Positions 11,701-21,356 of a DNA stretch of 64,000 bases are shown here, piece after piece. The DNA is from Astyanax mexicanus (Eukaryota > Chordata > Actinopteri > Characiformes > Acestrorhamphidae). The stretch is taken from assembly GCF_023375975.1 (NCBI RefSeq), contig NC_064419.1, positions 43,089,534 to 43,153,533 of the forward strand. The letters run 5' to 3'. Both the position numbers and the translations under genes were made by a program. The notes below the pieces were generated by a model. It ran no database searches and was not told the origin of the DNA. It saw only the letters and a list, made by a program, of their open reading frames with translations. Every line of letters starts with the position of its first letter. Position 1 is the first letter of the stretch.

Positions 11701-14700
11701 ACAATATCTTAATTTATAATTTAGTGGAATAAAAGGTAAAATATTTGAGTTTAAAATGCTGTGGAGTGTAAGGAATAAAGTAACTAAAAGTGTAAATACT
11801 TCAAAGAAGTACATATACAAAAAAACTAAAACTAAAACTACTGCTACAGTAACATACATTACATTTACATTCTGAATGTCAACCACTGTTGAAATGACTA
11901 AATTTAAATGTTATGAGCAAAATATTAAATATTCATATTAATGATCACTATATTTTATCCTCTGTTATTATAGCTGATGGTGTTTAACAGCTCTGGAGGG
12001 TTGAGCTGCAGTTTGTAATGCTTCTGTTCTGATTGTGTTCTAGTTCTGATGGGTTTGGCTGTGCAGACGAAAACTGTACCTGTGTTCACTGGAACAGAAG
12101 GAGGCAGAGTGGAAATCTACTGCAGATATAGAGATTCATACCAATACTCAAAACAGTACTTCTGTCGTGCTCCGTGCAGATATTCTGATGTTTTAATTGA
12201 AACTCAGAAAGCTGATATTGTTGTTTCTAAAGGCAGATACTCTATACTGAACACTGTGCCTACACGGAGCGTTTCTGTCACCATCAAAAACCTCAGATTA
12301 ACAGACTCTGGAGTTTATTACTGTGGAGTGGACCAGTGGGGATCAGACACACTCACTGAAGTACAAATCTCTGTAAAGAAAGGTAAGCATGAAAAAAACT
12401 TGACTCTGTGGATAAAGGAATGTTAAAACCCCCACACAACTAAAATATCCCATCCATCTGCACTCACTATTAAACCTCATTGAAACTCTGCTTATAATAT
12501 TTCATAACCTGTTTACACACTGCTATCCCATGACATTTGGCATGTCTGTGTAAGGAGACAGCTACCCCGAAGGGAAGATACACATAGCTGTCTCAGACTT
12601 TTATTTAACCTAGTGGAATATAGCACCAGGATGAACTCAAAAGCAAATAAATAAGAATTGCAGTGAGCTGGGTTTGAACCCAGAACATTAGTGTGAAGGG
12701 CTAATGAGTAGACCACAACACTATGGAGGATTATAAGAGCTTGGTGACTGTAAGGGTTTTAACACTGGGGGCAAGGTTTAGAACACTGATTAATTACACA
12801 AACTAAAGTGTGAGAGAAGAAACAACCGCGAGAATGGGCTCTGAGGCGCAGTGAACACAGCCAACACACTGTGCCACTGGGGATGAGCCGATGACGTCAG
12901 CGCCGGACACAACTAAATGACTCACAGCAAGCGGGAGAGTGAGCAAAGAAAAAAAATAAACCAAGCAGAAATAATGATTTAAAAACGGTGAGAAAAAAAC
13001 AATAAGGGCTAGAGAGAAAAAGTAAGCATAGTTAGAAGTGAAGGGGTATCCCCCTTTGGTCGCTAGAAACGATAGAAAGTTTTTTTTTTGTTTTTTGTGA
13101 CGAAAGTACAGAGAGAGAGAAGGAGAGAGACAGCCTCATGGTGACCCGACCAGCGAGGTGGAGGAATTAGAGCGACGCAGGTAGCTCTAGAAGAAATAAA
13201 GAGAACCTCTGTGAACTGAGCCCAGTATACACTGTTCCCATAGAGGTGAAAAGATAGAGAGCCACTTGGCAACGCTGAGGAGATCGCTAGAAAAACCGGC
13301 GTGGTCTTGCTTTCTGAAAGAAATACTCAAGACTCTGTGCAGAGGAACCGGAAGGAAGCCCTTAGATAGTGACAACACATCAGCTGTTGTTAATCGCGCT
13401 GATTACCACCTGGCTTAGAGCGTGGCCTCCCTCTTGTGGTGGGAAGACCACAGCGCAGGTGGCCCCTTACAGTCTGGGTATACAAATATAGTTCTTATTG
13501 AAATCTACTCGTGCTGTATGTAGAAACACTTACTGTAAAGCCATAGATGTGTCAGTTAGCACTGAAGTAAACCTTGTATCTTTTTTATCTCGGTTTTGGA
13601 CACCCCTTCTAATTTTATATTTTTATTTCATTATTTTTTTTACTACATTGTAAATGAATAGTGAAGTGAGCCAGACTATGAAGGAACACTTAAGGAATCA
13701 TGTCGTAACTTAAAAGTGTTAAAACAAAACAAAATACTCTGTGAAGCATATCTGGATCGATGTTAACTTGCAGTTTCTAGGGCTGGTAAGTAGTAACTCT
13801 GATGAGAGCCAGTTTCATCATAGCGTTTTTGATGGTCTTTGTGACTATACTTGAGAATACCGTACTCTTCTTAAAATGTTCCTAAAATGTTTCGGCTTGA
13901 CTGACCTCCATTTTTTTGAGCATTTTTCTATTTACTTAGTTGAGCAGTTCTTGTCATAATAACATTGATTATCCCCAGCTAGCAAAATGTAGTTGGCCCA
14001 GCTCTGGCCCTATCCAAACTTGCCGGCAAAAAGTTGTAGGTCCGATTCCGGCAAGTAGATTCGGCCCGAGTCCGTTTTGAATGACTGCCCGGAGCTGGCC
14101 CGAGTGAACAGGGCCGATTCCGGAAGGTGATTCCGTGCCTACTCGTCCAGCATCGGTCCGATTATGGGCCGCGTGTTTGAATGATGCCGGGCCAGCGCTG
14201 GTCTGATTGCAACCTACCGGCAAAAAGTCTCAGTAATCGGTCCGATTCCGGCAAGTAGACTCGGCCCGAGTCCGTTTTGAATGACTGCCCGGAGCTGGCC
14301 CGAGTGAACAGGGCCGATTCCAGCAGGTGATTTCGTGCCTACTCGTCCAGCGTCGGTCCGATTATGGGCCGCGTGTTTGAATGATGCTGGGGCTGCGCTG
14401 GCCCAATTCCAACAAACCAGCAAAACGTCTTCAGTAATGGGTCCGGCTCGGCTCAAGTCCGTTTTGAATGACTTTCCGGATCTGGCCCAAATGAATAGTG
14501 CCGATTGCGGCAGCGTGATTAATAATGAGACCTGTTACCAATTGCTCCTAATTATTGATTATTAATAATAAATTAAACCCAATGCTACTTATTAATGATT
14601 ACTAATAATCACACCCAACACCCATTGATCCTTATTGTTTTCTATTAATGAAAGACAGCCACCACTCCTTATTAATAATTAGTAATAATACATCACATAC

Positions 14701-15016
14701 AAAACTTATTGCTCCTTATTAATGATTACTAATAATAAAATACATCCAACACCCATTGCTTCTTATTAATGATTAGTAATTATAAATCACACCCAACACC
14801 CATTGATCCTTGTTTACTGTTAATAAATTATACCCAATACCATATTTAACGGCTGGTTGAGTATTCAATGTAAATTTCCCTCTTTAATTCTCTGAAAATG
14901 TTTCAGAGAAACACTAAAAAAACATGAATAATAAATAAATAAATAAATAAATGTATGTGCAACCAAAACCTGTAATGTAACAAACATCTCTAAATTAGCC
15001 AATATCAAATTGTATT

Positions 15017-15101
<85 letters not shown>

Positions 15102-17946
15102 AGGTTAATAATATTAAGTAATTTTAATCAATCCTTTGTGCTAAATGCACAATGTAAGCTAGCCTTCGGCGGTTTTCTGGCTAGGTCCGGAAAACCGCTT
15201 CTGGGTAATTAAGTTCAGCTTAATTACCCAGAAGTAACTTTATTAAAAAATACCATTCTCAAAAATAATACTTCACATTATTAACCCTTTCATGCATAGA
15301 GGTCACTACAGTGTACAGCTGTTTAAAATTGTTTTTTCTTTAAATATGCTTGCAATTTTGGGCACTGCTGCATATAGTCCACTGTAGTGGAAGCTATTGC
15401 ATCATCCTATACAAAAAAATCCCATTGGTTGGTCATTGTAATGGGAAAAAGAAGTCAATGAAATCAAGATGGCCGGCAGACAGGGAAAACCACCAAACAC
15501 CTTGGCTATTTTTGTTTCTACCTTTTATAAAATTATATCACTGCAGGTAAAAAAATATATAATTACATCAAGTAACATCTAAGGTGACATATTATGTAAA
15601 GATTTTCGAAATTTTTATTTTATATTTGAGGGAATTGTAGATTAATCATCTGTCCACTTAATTGTACATCATGCATCATTAGCTATTTTTCAACTTTAAT
15701 GCAATGTCAATTACTTCCAGTGTTGTTTTTAAAATAATTCATATTGTTTAATGTTTTGGCTGTAAATCAACTTCTTTAATTGAGGAATGTCTGCCAGTAC
15801 AGACAGTTGCAAGCAGAGAAGTAGGGTCAAGCAGTGATAGTGAAGGTGAGTCTGGAAATGTTACTGAGGGAGTTGAGGCTGAGGAACGGAGATGAAGGAG
15901 ATGAGGCTGTTGAAACTAATGGCACCCCAATATCCAGTATGCCCCTGGAAACCACTGGCCCCAGCTCAAGAAAGTATAAAATGCCAGCACACGAAGAACC
16001 AAGTACATCTGCATGCAGTGTCTTGTAGCTTTGTGCCCTGTATGCTTTGGCAACCATCATAGAAAATAGTCTCAGAAATTAGCAACAAGCATGATTTGAC
16101 AGGAAATATGATACATGCTATAAAATACTATAAGAGAATATGCTCACTTAACAGTTCAGAGACTTGACAAGAATACAGTATGATAATACCAGTCACAATC
16201 AAGATTCTATAAGGTTCTACGGTTCAGAGACATTTTCTTGTGTCACAATATCCTCCTCAGTTCCACTATTCCAACAGAATACCATATTACAACTGTATAA
16301 CTGAATTACATTTGTGTTTTTTTTACAACAAAAAATGCATGAAGTACACTTGAGTGGACAGATAAATATTTCTTTATCGAATAAAGATAGAATATATATT
16401 TTTTTCAAACCTTGTTTTACATCCCTAAGGATGTATAAAAACACTTAGAAAAAAAATCCTGACTGAGTTTATTATAATTCATGCATGAGAGGGTTAATTT
16501 AATTTTGAGACATGTTTCATATATATGCAGGATTTTGCAATAAAACATAGCAGTTAGTACTAAAAATGGCTTAATGAATTTAACTAGCTAGGGTAGTTTT
16601 CAATTGTTTTTTTAACAAAAAAAAAAAACCCTCCAGTTTCAGTAATATTGAAAGTTTATCCAAGTTATCTATGCTTCAAAGCTTTAAAACACAGCGGCGT
16701 TCAGCCGATGTCGGGCCAGATGCGGGACGCCGAGCCCGACAAACAGCTGACACTGCCAGAAGAGAGCCGGATTCGGCCCAGATGTCTTTGCTAGCTGGGT
16801 CATGAAGCCACAGAGAAATACAAAATCTGTCATTAAAACTAATTGTGGTACTAAAATATAAAAATATATTCTGGTTTGTTTGACACTTTTTGTTTACAAA
16901 ATAATTCTGCATGTGTTCCTGTATAGCTTTAATGCTTTTTTCAGTATTAAATTTAAAAATGTAAAAATGTGCTTGTTTGATGATTTTCTGCAGCTGAAGC
17001 CAACCTAAGCAGTACTCCTCAGACTACTGGTTCTACAGGTAACATCCACTCATCACTCGTTACAAACATTTTAACCAATCAGCATTGTCAGTAAATAGCA
17101 GAGTAAATAGTAAAAGGGGCATAGAGTGCAAACTCTGTGCTATAGTTGAATAATAGGAGGTTGGTACATGAAAGTGACCAAAACACCAATTTAAGGCCAA
17201 TTATAAAAATCCAAATAGTTTCAGAACAGTTCTGACTCGTTACATTTAGGCGTCCAAAAATGACATAAACCCACCCACTGGTTAAAACTAATAAAAGTAG
17301 AGCTTGTCATTTTAGAAGTGATATATATTTTCTGTTCCTCTTCACTAAGAAAAGAAACTACAGCATTCTGGGTATTTATATTTTTCAGATACTTTGACCA
17401 CAACCAATGAACTCTCCACCACAGCAAAGCCCAATTGCTCTTCAGCTCACAGTAAATATCCAATACATTCAATAAATAATATTTCTGCTTTCTTTGTCAT
17501 TGTTACTCATATCTACATAAAATCTACTGCTAGTCATTATTAAGTTGATGCTATCTCTATAGCATTATCATCATATGACAGATTTAACAGAGTTTATTTT
17601 TATGTTCACCTAGTATTCTCTTTCCACTTTTTACTGTATTATTATCTGTATTCAGTTTTTATTAAATGTACACCCATTAAAAATAATAAAGTGTGGGATT
17701 GTAATGCTATTCTGAAGGAAGATAAAAGTTACCAGAAACAATAAATGTTTAAAATTAGCTTTTGTCTTTCTTTTTTTTTTTAAATGAATGTATTTACTAC
17801 ACATTGTTTTTGTCACAGCATCTAATTCATACTGTATATGACCTTTTTTTTTTTTTTTTTTTAGAAATTCACAGTGAATTTGAAACAAAATCATCACAAA
17901 CTCCACCCACAACTTCTTCAGTTTCTTCAGCATTCCACGGTCAGTA

Positions 17947-18008
<62 letters not shown>

Positions 18009-19200
18009 ACCGCATGCCAAATGTCATTGGACATCAGTATTTCAATGAATCATGAAGTGTTACTTTAGGGTACAGCTGATATATTGGAACCCAGTCGCTG
18101 CGCTTACCTCCGAGCGTGCTGTGGTGCTACTCAGCAATGCTACATCAGCAGCAGCTCGAAAAGAAGCGGCGGCTGACTTCACATTTGTTGGAGGAAGCAT
18201 GTGTTAGACTTCACCCATGGGGCATCGCTAGTGATAGGGGGAGTCCTAATGAGTGGGTTGGGTAATTGGCTGAGCAAAATTGGGGAAAAAATAGAAATAA
18301 AATTTTATATATATATATATATTAAAGGACAGAGATCTGGTGATGCAGCTGGACATGGTATAGTATATGTGCCATCAACGTAAGCTCTTGAGATGCTTTT
18401 AACTCCAACTGCACTCTAGAGTCTGCGGTGTAGAGTTAGCTAACTAGCACAGACTCACCTCAACTGGAAATCAGGGTTAAAATCTGGCTAAAAGTCATAC
18501 AGAGGAACTCCAACTGCGCAGTACTGTGATGCTAGTGAGTAGACCAAACATTTTTTGATGCTTGTGCTAAAAACTTCTGTGTATAGCAGCAAAAATTATA
18601 ATATCTCATCTCATCTCATCGTCAACCACTTTATCTGTAAAGGGTCGCGGGGGGGATGGGGCTGGAGCCTATCCCAGCAGGCATCAGGCGGAAAGCAGGA
18701 TACACCCTGGACAGGCCGCCAATCCATCACAGGGCAGACAGACACAGACAGACAAACAGACACATTCACTCACACACTCACACCTAAGGGGCAATTTCAA
18801 TCAAGTTCCAATTAGCCTGAACGTGCCGTCTTTGGGAAACCGGGAAACCGGAGAATCCGGAGGAAACCCACGCAGACACGGGCAGGACATGCAAACTCCA
18901 CACAGAAAGACACGGGGTGCCCCAGCAGGGAATCAAACCCAGGCCGTCTTGCTGTGAGGCGGAAGTGCTACCCACTGCGCCACCGTGCCGCTCAAAAATG
19001 ATAATATTAATATTAATAATCTTTAAAAAATCTGTCTCATTTAAATTTTACTGTTCTTCTCTCATTGTTCCTCTGTAGGGTCTAAAGCTGAGCTGGCAGT
19101 GTTCGGCGTGCTGTTTGGAGTGGTTTGTGCCAACATGGTTTTTCTTCTGCTCTTTCTCTACAAGACCTCAGCTCCCCCGTCCTGTTCTCCAGTCATCTGA
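5579..19200 (+). CDS. CD300/CMRF35-like receptor gene A with two IgV exons
   Basis: Predicted type I membrane receptor of the CD300/pIgR-like family; such proteins act at the surface of leukocytes, often binding lipids or immunoglobulin. Exons: 5579-5615 (signal peptide, MKSYLRFLLLFQ), 7772-8110 (IgV1), 9293-9337, 10474-10536, 10755-10829 (stalk), 12044-12382 (IgV2), 16994-17038, 17389-17451, 17865-17939 (second stalk) and 19079-19200 (membrane helix, short tail, TGA). All junctions are phase 1. The total is 1203 b, or 400 residues if every exon is used. There is one signal exon and one membrane exon for two Ig/stalk sets, so either a two-domain receptor is made or the two sets are spliced alternatively. 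The tail has no ITIM; the helix has an Asn in the middle and a Glu at its outer edge. A possible ATTAAA is at 19337-19342. Exon chaining is inferred. Confidence 0.7.
5885..7545 (+). repeat. Intron-1 minisatellite, gene A
   Basis: About 1.6 kb of degenerate units of roughly 32-38 bp with the core GAGTTTGAAATGTAGTGGAG followed by TTAAAGTAAAATATTT. The same minisatellite occupies intron 1 of genes B, C and D at different lengths. It is noncoding and produces misleading minus-strand open frames rich in Phe, Thr and Gln. Confidence 0.85.
7772..8110 (+). CDS. IgV exon 1 of gene A
   Basis: This exon encodes the end of the signal peptide (VLMGLAVQ) and a V-type Ig domain. In protein numbering the canonical disulfide is C39-C106 (motif DSGVYYCGV). 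An extra pair, C53 and C57 (HYFCRDPC), matches the second intradomain disulfide typical of CD300 and pIgR domains. The last codon is split (phase 1) before GTAAGC. The frame stays open through the donor to 8226. Confidence 0.88.
8145..8312. mobile_element. Truncated Tc1-type MITE remnant
   Basis: Sequence such as AGAGCCAGTTTCATCATAGC matches the MITE more fully present at 13597, 23279, 48582 and 54255, all between the IgV exon and the first stalk exon. Only one end is kept here. Classification rests on resemblance to fish MITEs with the terminal word CAGTACCAGTCAAAAG. Confidence 0.5.
8410..9169. mobile_element. hAT-type non-autonomous element
   Basis: A 760-bp insertion with ends CAGTGTTGTG and CACAACACTG. 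The flanking 8-bp target duplication CTGGTTTG (8402-8409 and 9170-9177) is exact. Genes B and C have one CTGGTTTG-like site and no element, which confirms the insertion. Eight-base duplications and CAG...CTG ends are hAT hallmarks. It contains a GA microsatellite (about 8719-8756) and no transposase frame. Confidence 0.85.
11023..11077. repeat. Perfect 23-bp inverted repeat (hairpin)
   Basis: The arm beginning TTAATGCAGACAAGTG (11023-11045) is followed by a 9-base loop and its exact reverse complement (11055-11077). An equivalent hairpin is in gene B (25989-26047); gene C has only one arm. It lies in the intron after the third stalk exon. Confidence 0.85.
11500..11640. other. Fusion junction between two ancestral gene units
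   Basis: Up to about 11520 the sequence matches the last intron of genes B and C. From about 11635 it matches intron-1 minisatellite. The membrane exon, spacer and signal exon expected between them are missing. The joint contains filler with a tRNA-like B-box (GGTTCGAACCC at about 11616). This is the deletion that put two IgV exons into one gene. Confidence 0.65.
11635..11800 (+). repeat. Intron-1 minisatellite remnant before IgV2
   Basis: A few degenerate units of the same minisatellite that occupies intron 1 of the other genes. It shows that IgV2 once followed its own signal exon. Confidence 0.75.
12044..12382 (+). CDS. IgV exon 2 of gene A
   Basis: An intact second V domain without a signal exon of its own. 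It keeps the CxY, QYFCRAPC and DSGVYYCGV cysteine motifs. It differs from IgV1 mainly in loop residues (RDSYQYSKQY against KDSYIYSNHY, VDQWGSD against VSEWGSD) and has Tyr instead of Asn before the first core cysteine. Borders are TTCTAG before and GTAAGC after, phase 1-1, so it can be added after the third stalk exon in frame. Confidence 0.85.
12549..13471. mobile_element. Solo LTR
   Basis: A 923-bp insertion beginning TGTAAGG and ending CCTTACA, flanked by the 5-bp duplication GTCTG (12544-12548 and 13472-13476). The matching place in genes B and C (GGCATGTCTGTATA) is unoccupied. A tRNA-like stretch with B-box GGGTTTGAACCC lies on the minus strand at about 12657-12727. No coding region. Orientation was not resolved. 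Confidence 0.75.
13597..13973. mobile_element. Tc1-type MITE copy, gene A second unit
   Basis: Matches the MITE between IgV and stalk exons in B (23279-23625) and C (48582-48982, 54255-54625). It is older than the array duplications because it occupies the same place in each unit. Confidence 0.55.
14041..14500. repeat. 200-bp GC-rich tandem repeat
   Basis: Units start at 14041, 14241 and 14441, exactly 200 bp apart, the third partial and more diverged. Recurrent words include GAGTCCGTTTTGAATGAC. The composition is clearly more GC-rich than the surroundings. It is a subterminal array of the enclosing transposon. Confidence 0.8.
15019..15096. repeat. (AT)n microsatellite
   Basis: About 39 uninterrupted AT dinucleotides inside the 2.8-kb transposon. 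Confidence 0.95.
15285..16493 (+). mobile_element. piggyBac-like element with transposase remnants
   Basis: A 1209-bp element flanked by TTAA on both sides (15281-15284, 16494-16497), with inverted ends CCCTTTCATGCAT and ATGCATGAGAGGG. TTAA targets and CCC ends are piggyBac hallmarks. An acidic stretch reading SSSDSEGES near 15824 resembles piggyBac transposase N-termini. The frame at 16010-16069 reads CMQCLVALCPVCFGNHHRK and a stop, like the C-terminal cysteine-rich domain. The catalytic core is deleted. It is nested in the transposon at 13974-16799. Confidence 0.75.
16010..16069 (+). pseudogene. piggyBac transposase C-terminal fragment
   Basis: Twenty codons ending in TAG, with spacing CxxC, CxxC and a terminal HH. 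This agrees with the zinc-binding C-terminus of piggyBac transposases. It is too short to function and has no connected upstream catalytic frame. Confidence 0.6.
17949..18001. repeat. (TA)n microsatellite
   Basis: A run of TA just after the donor of the sixth stalk exon of gene A. It generates spurious Tyr/Ile open frames on both strands. Confidence 0.95.
18075..18303 (+). repeat. SINE-like repeat in last intron, gene A
   Basis: Same family as the repeats at 1631, 26305 and 57508, with blocks CAGTCGCTGCGCTTACC and AGCAGCAGCTCGAAAAGAAG and an A-rich 3' end. Its shared place in the last intron of A, B and C shows insertion before the array expanded. Confidence 0.65.
18604..18992 (-). mobile_element. 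tRNA-derived SINE
   Basis: Read on the minus strand it starts with a tRNA-like head (GGCACGGTGGCGCAGTGG with an A-box, then B-box GGTTTGATTCC), continues through the common fish SINE body, and ends in short ATGAG tandem repeats at 18604. Genes B and C lack it here, so it arrived after the copies separated. Confidence 0.8.
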
Positions 19201-21079
19201 ACAACCAGAATACAACCACTTACACCCAGAGTGCTCATACTGCATTCTAATCCAACTCAGATGTTAAAAATGTAAAAAATGGAATATCCCAAGTTAGATT
19301 TTCCACTCAGAAAGAGTGGTAGTTAATTAGTAGTATATTAAATGTACATTAATTATAAATCTGTGTAAAGTTTCTATTCATTAATGTAATTCATTCATTA
19401 GATCAGTGGTGCTTTAGGCAGGATTTTTTATTATTACATTACATTACAACTTTTTCCTATGTACAAAAGCAGACAAATATTATTTTGTTATGGAACTTAA
19501 ACAGGCTAAATACTTCAGCTCTAACAGCTTCAGATATAGCTCAGTTAGTTTTTTGTACAATATACTGGAGAGGAAATTAAAACTGGTATGCATTTTTTAC
19601 ATAACGCCATAGTGCTAGAGTTCATGCAGAGCACCATGTCTAACAGCACTGCTAAAGAAGCACACTGGCAGAGCTCGCTAGCTAACACTAGCCAGTTAGC
19701 ATAACAAGCTAATACACTGAAAGCTCAGCTCTGTGGAGTCAAACGCTCATCTAGTGCTGCCCTGCCTGGAGAGAAATGAGAATAGCACTTTATCTGAAGA
19801 GCTCCTTCTGCTGTTCCTCACTATTTCAATGTTTTATCCATGTAAAATGGAAAAACAACAGCAAATAGCAATTATTCACTCAGAAAAAAGAGACGAAAGG
19901 AATCGATCCACAGCTCGGAGGAAAGTTCCTCTCAGTGTAACAAAAGCTTCAAGAGCTGTTTAAATATATTAATACTGTAGCTTGCAGGATAATTTTAATA
20001 CACACTGAACTGAATGTATTAATTGGAGAAAAAAGGGAAGTGTGGCTTCTTTTAATAGTATAAATAGAAACTGATAGAGTGCACACACAAAAAAAGATTT
20101 GTTGCAGCCACTGTGCAGCATGAGAGACCGTGTGAAAAGCTACATTGATTTATATAGAAATGTGTCATGTACGTCATGTAGCAAGGTTCCCATGTATAGT
20201 ATTAAATGGGCTATAGATCTAACATATTTTTTTATGCTTTACTTACATGTTACTGTGTGGACAATATTATTAAAATTAATGTATATAAAATGCATATAAA
20301 ATAAATTAATAATTGTATAAAATGTCAAAAAATATAATTGTCGAGTCTTTTTTAGTCTTAATGCGTAAGTCTGATTTCAAGGGCCATTTTTTAGAGATCT
20401 ATAATCGAGCCATAAACTGTGCACTGTGCAGCTTGAGTTTGAGCATGTCGGTGTCTTTGCTATTGTAACGACAGGAAAAGTATGCCTTGCGCAGCTTAAA
20501 CCATGAAAAAGGCATGTACTAATTCTCTTAATTGATCATGGGTGTGTTTTATGTGTAAAACGTAATAAACCAATCAGCGTGTCACATGCCATTCCCTTTA
20601 AGAGTCAGGTGCACTCTGACTGGCACATTGCTATGTCAGCTAAACACACCTCATTTTGAGACCAATACACCCATTAGCATAGGTATATTCACAAGCTCTG
20701 TTTCTATTTAAACAACGCAGGTGAAAGGCATGAAAAGAGACTGTTGGTGGGGTGTAAGATAGCAATGAGCATTCCGACACACCTCTCTCTACAAGTAGCT
20801 CTAATAATGTTAGCTAACCCTAGCTGAAGCTCAGTGTTGCTTGTGTCTTGTAGTCCTTCTGGGCTCTAATCTTTCTGCATCTATGAAGCAGTGTTTTTTT
20901 TAACACTTTAAAACAAGGGATAGGGGTATAAATGAGGAATGGGATTTGGCCTTTGTCTCTTTTTTGCATTTTTTAATCATATGGAATTGAAGGGAGGTGC
21001 TTGCCAACCTTGCCCCTCTCCCAGACTTCAGCAGTGAATTGACTGAATTTAAAGCATATTAATGAATAAAATATTGGAG
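19201..21079. other. Intergenic spacer between genes A and B
   Basis: Near-identical in order to the 3425-5299 spacer. The conserved open block reads at 19733-19963 and no product is recognised. Confidence 0.7.
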
Positions 21080-21356
21080 AAATGAGTGCAGGGCTAATGT
21101 TTAATCGCAGTGTGGAGGTGTTGCTCTACCAGAGAGCAGAGGTCTCTCCGCTCTGCAGTGTTTCCTTCCTTTTGAGAATACATCACTGCTTCCTCCTCCA
21201 GCTCATTGTGAAGAACTAGTGGAAATTGCTGGTGTTCATCTCAGAGATCTGCAGCTCAGAGTTTAGGCGGGACACACAGACACATGCTGAGTTCTGATCT
21301 GGCCTGATCTGTGTTTAAATTTATCTAGGAAGATCTTCAGTGATGCCCGGAGAAAA
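21080..21356 (+). promoter_or_regulatory. Conserved 5' flank and uORF of gene B
   Basis: Same block as before gene A. The 5-codon uORF starts at 21343 and its TGA (21358-21360) overlaps the receptor ATG (21357-21359). Confidence 0.5.

Larger units (their letters stand above)
13974..16799. mobile_element. 2.8-kb TIR transposon of unassigned superfamily
   Basis: Ends CCCAGCTAGCAAA and TTTGCTAGCTGGG are inverted repeats. Genes B and C have uninterrupted GATTATCATGAAG or its equivalent at the insertion point. The target duplication is very short (TC at most), so the superfamily is left open. Inside are three 200-bp tandem repeats, an AT microsatellite, a near-perfect hairpin at 15198-15233 and a nested piggyBac-like element. 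No transposase of its own is seen. Confidence 0.7.

Noticed and set aside
12657..12727. Possible tRNA gene on the minus strand
   Set aside because: Box-like words only; no cloverleaf could be supported and it lies inside a solo LTR.
17652..18020. 122-codon minus-strand open frame with a Tyr/Ile run
   Set aside because: Created by the TA microsatellite and T-runs around a real stalk exon on the other strand.
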